Positions 6,459 through 6,470 of a DNA stretch of 6,470 nucleotides are shown here, piece by piece. Under the pieces are notes generated by a model, which worked only from the letters and a program-made list of their open reading frames with translations, made no database searches and was not told the DNA's origin. The position numbers and the translations under genes are program-made. The DNA comes from an uncultured Lysobacter sp. (lineage in GTDB: Bacteria; Pseudomonadota; Gammaproteobacteria; Xanthomonadales; Xanthomonadaceae): assembly GCA_902805755.1 (NCBI GenBank), contig CADCUA010000488.1, positions 1 through 6,470 of the forward strand. The letters are read 5' to 3'. Position 1 is the first letter of the stretch. Each line of letters starts with the position of its first letter.

Positions 6459-6470
6459 CGGCAGGAAGAA

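Overview
The window is GC-rich DNA from a Gram-negative bacterium. Codon third positions are strongly G/C, there are outer-membrane and two-partner secretion genes, and the UvrA paralogue and diguanylate cyclase resemble what I know from Xanthomonadales/Lysobacteraceae-type Gammaproteobacteria. The taxon is an inference from style, not from a marker gene.

All four genes lie on the minus strand, so transcription runs from right to left. First (3816-6458) is a UvrA-family protein of the UvrA2 / class III type. It has two ABC ATPase modules but lacks the UvrB-binding domain. After a 208-bp gap comes a six-helix membrane diguanylate cyclase with an intact GGEEF active site and RxxD inhibitory site (2438-3607). 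A 417-bp non-coding stretch follows. It holds a 32-bp interrupted palindrome just upstream of the next gene, a 7-bp-stem hairpin and a 10-bp element that also occurs upstream of the cyclase. Last come a ShlB/FhaC/HecB-type TpsB outer-membrane transporter (272-2020) and, 10 bp further on, the start of its likely secreted partner. That partner is a TpsA filamentous-haemagglutinin-type protein, of which only the first 87 residues are in the window (1-261).

The tpsB-tpsA pair is almost certainly an operon: the Shine-Dalgarno of tpsA overlaps the tpsB stop codon. TpsB would export TpsA across the outer membrane after Sec export. The cyclase makes cyclic di-GMP, a signal that in other bacteria (for example Pseudomonas CdrAB) controls TPS adhesins. 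A functional link here is plausible but unproven. The UvrA2 gene looks like an independent DNA-damage or drug-tolerance gene.

I found no tRNA, rRNA, CRISPR, insertion sequence or phage gene. I did not find a clearly new system. The observations most worth a second look are the palindrome upstream of tpsB, the CCGGTTGAAC element at exactly the same distance (100 bp) from the cyclase and tpsB start codons, and the unusual features of the UvrA2 protein.
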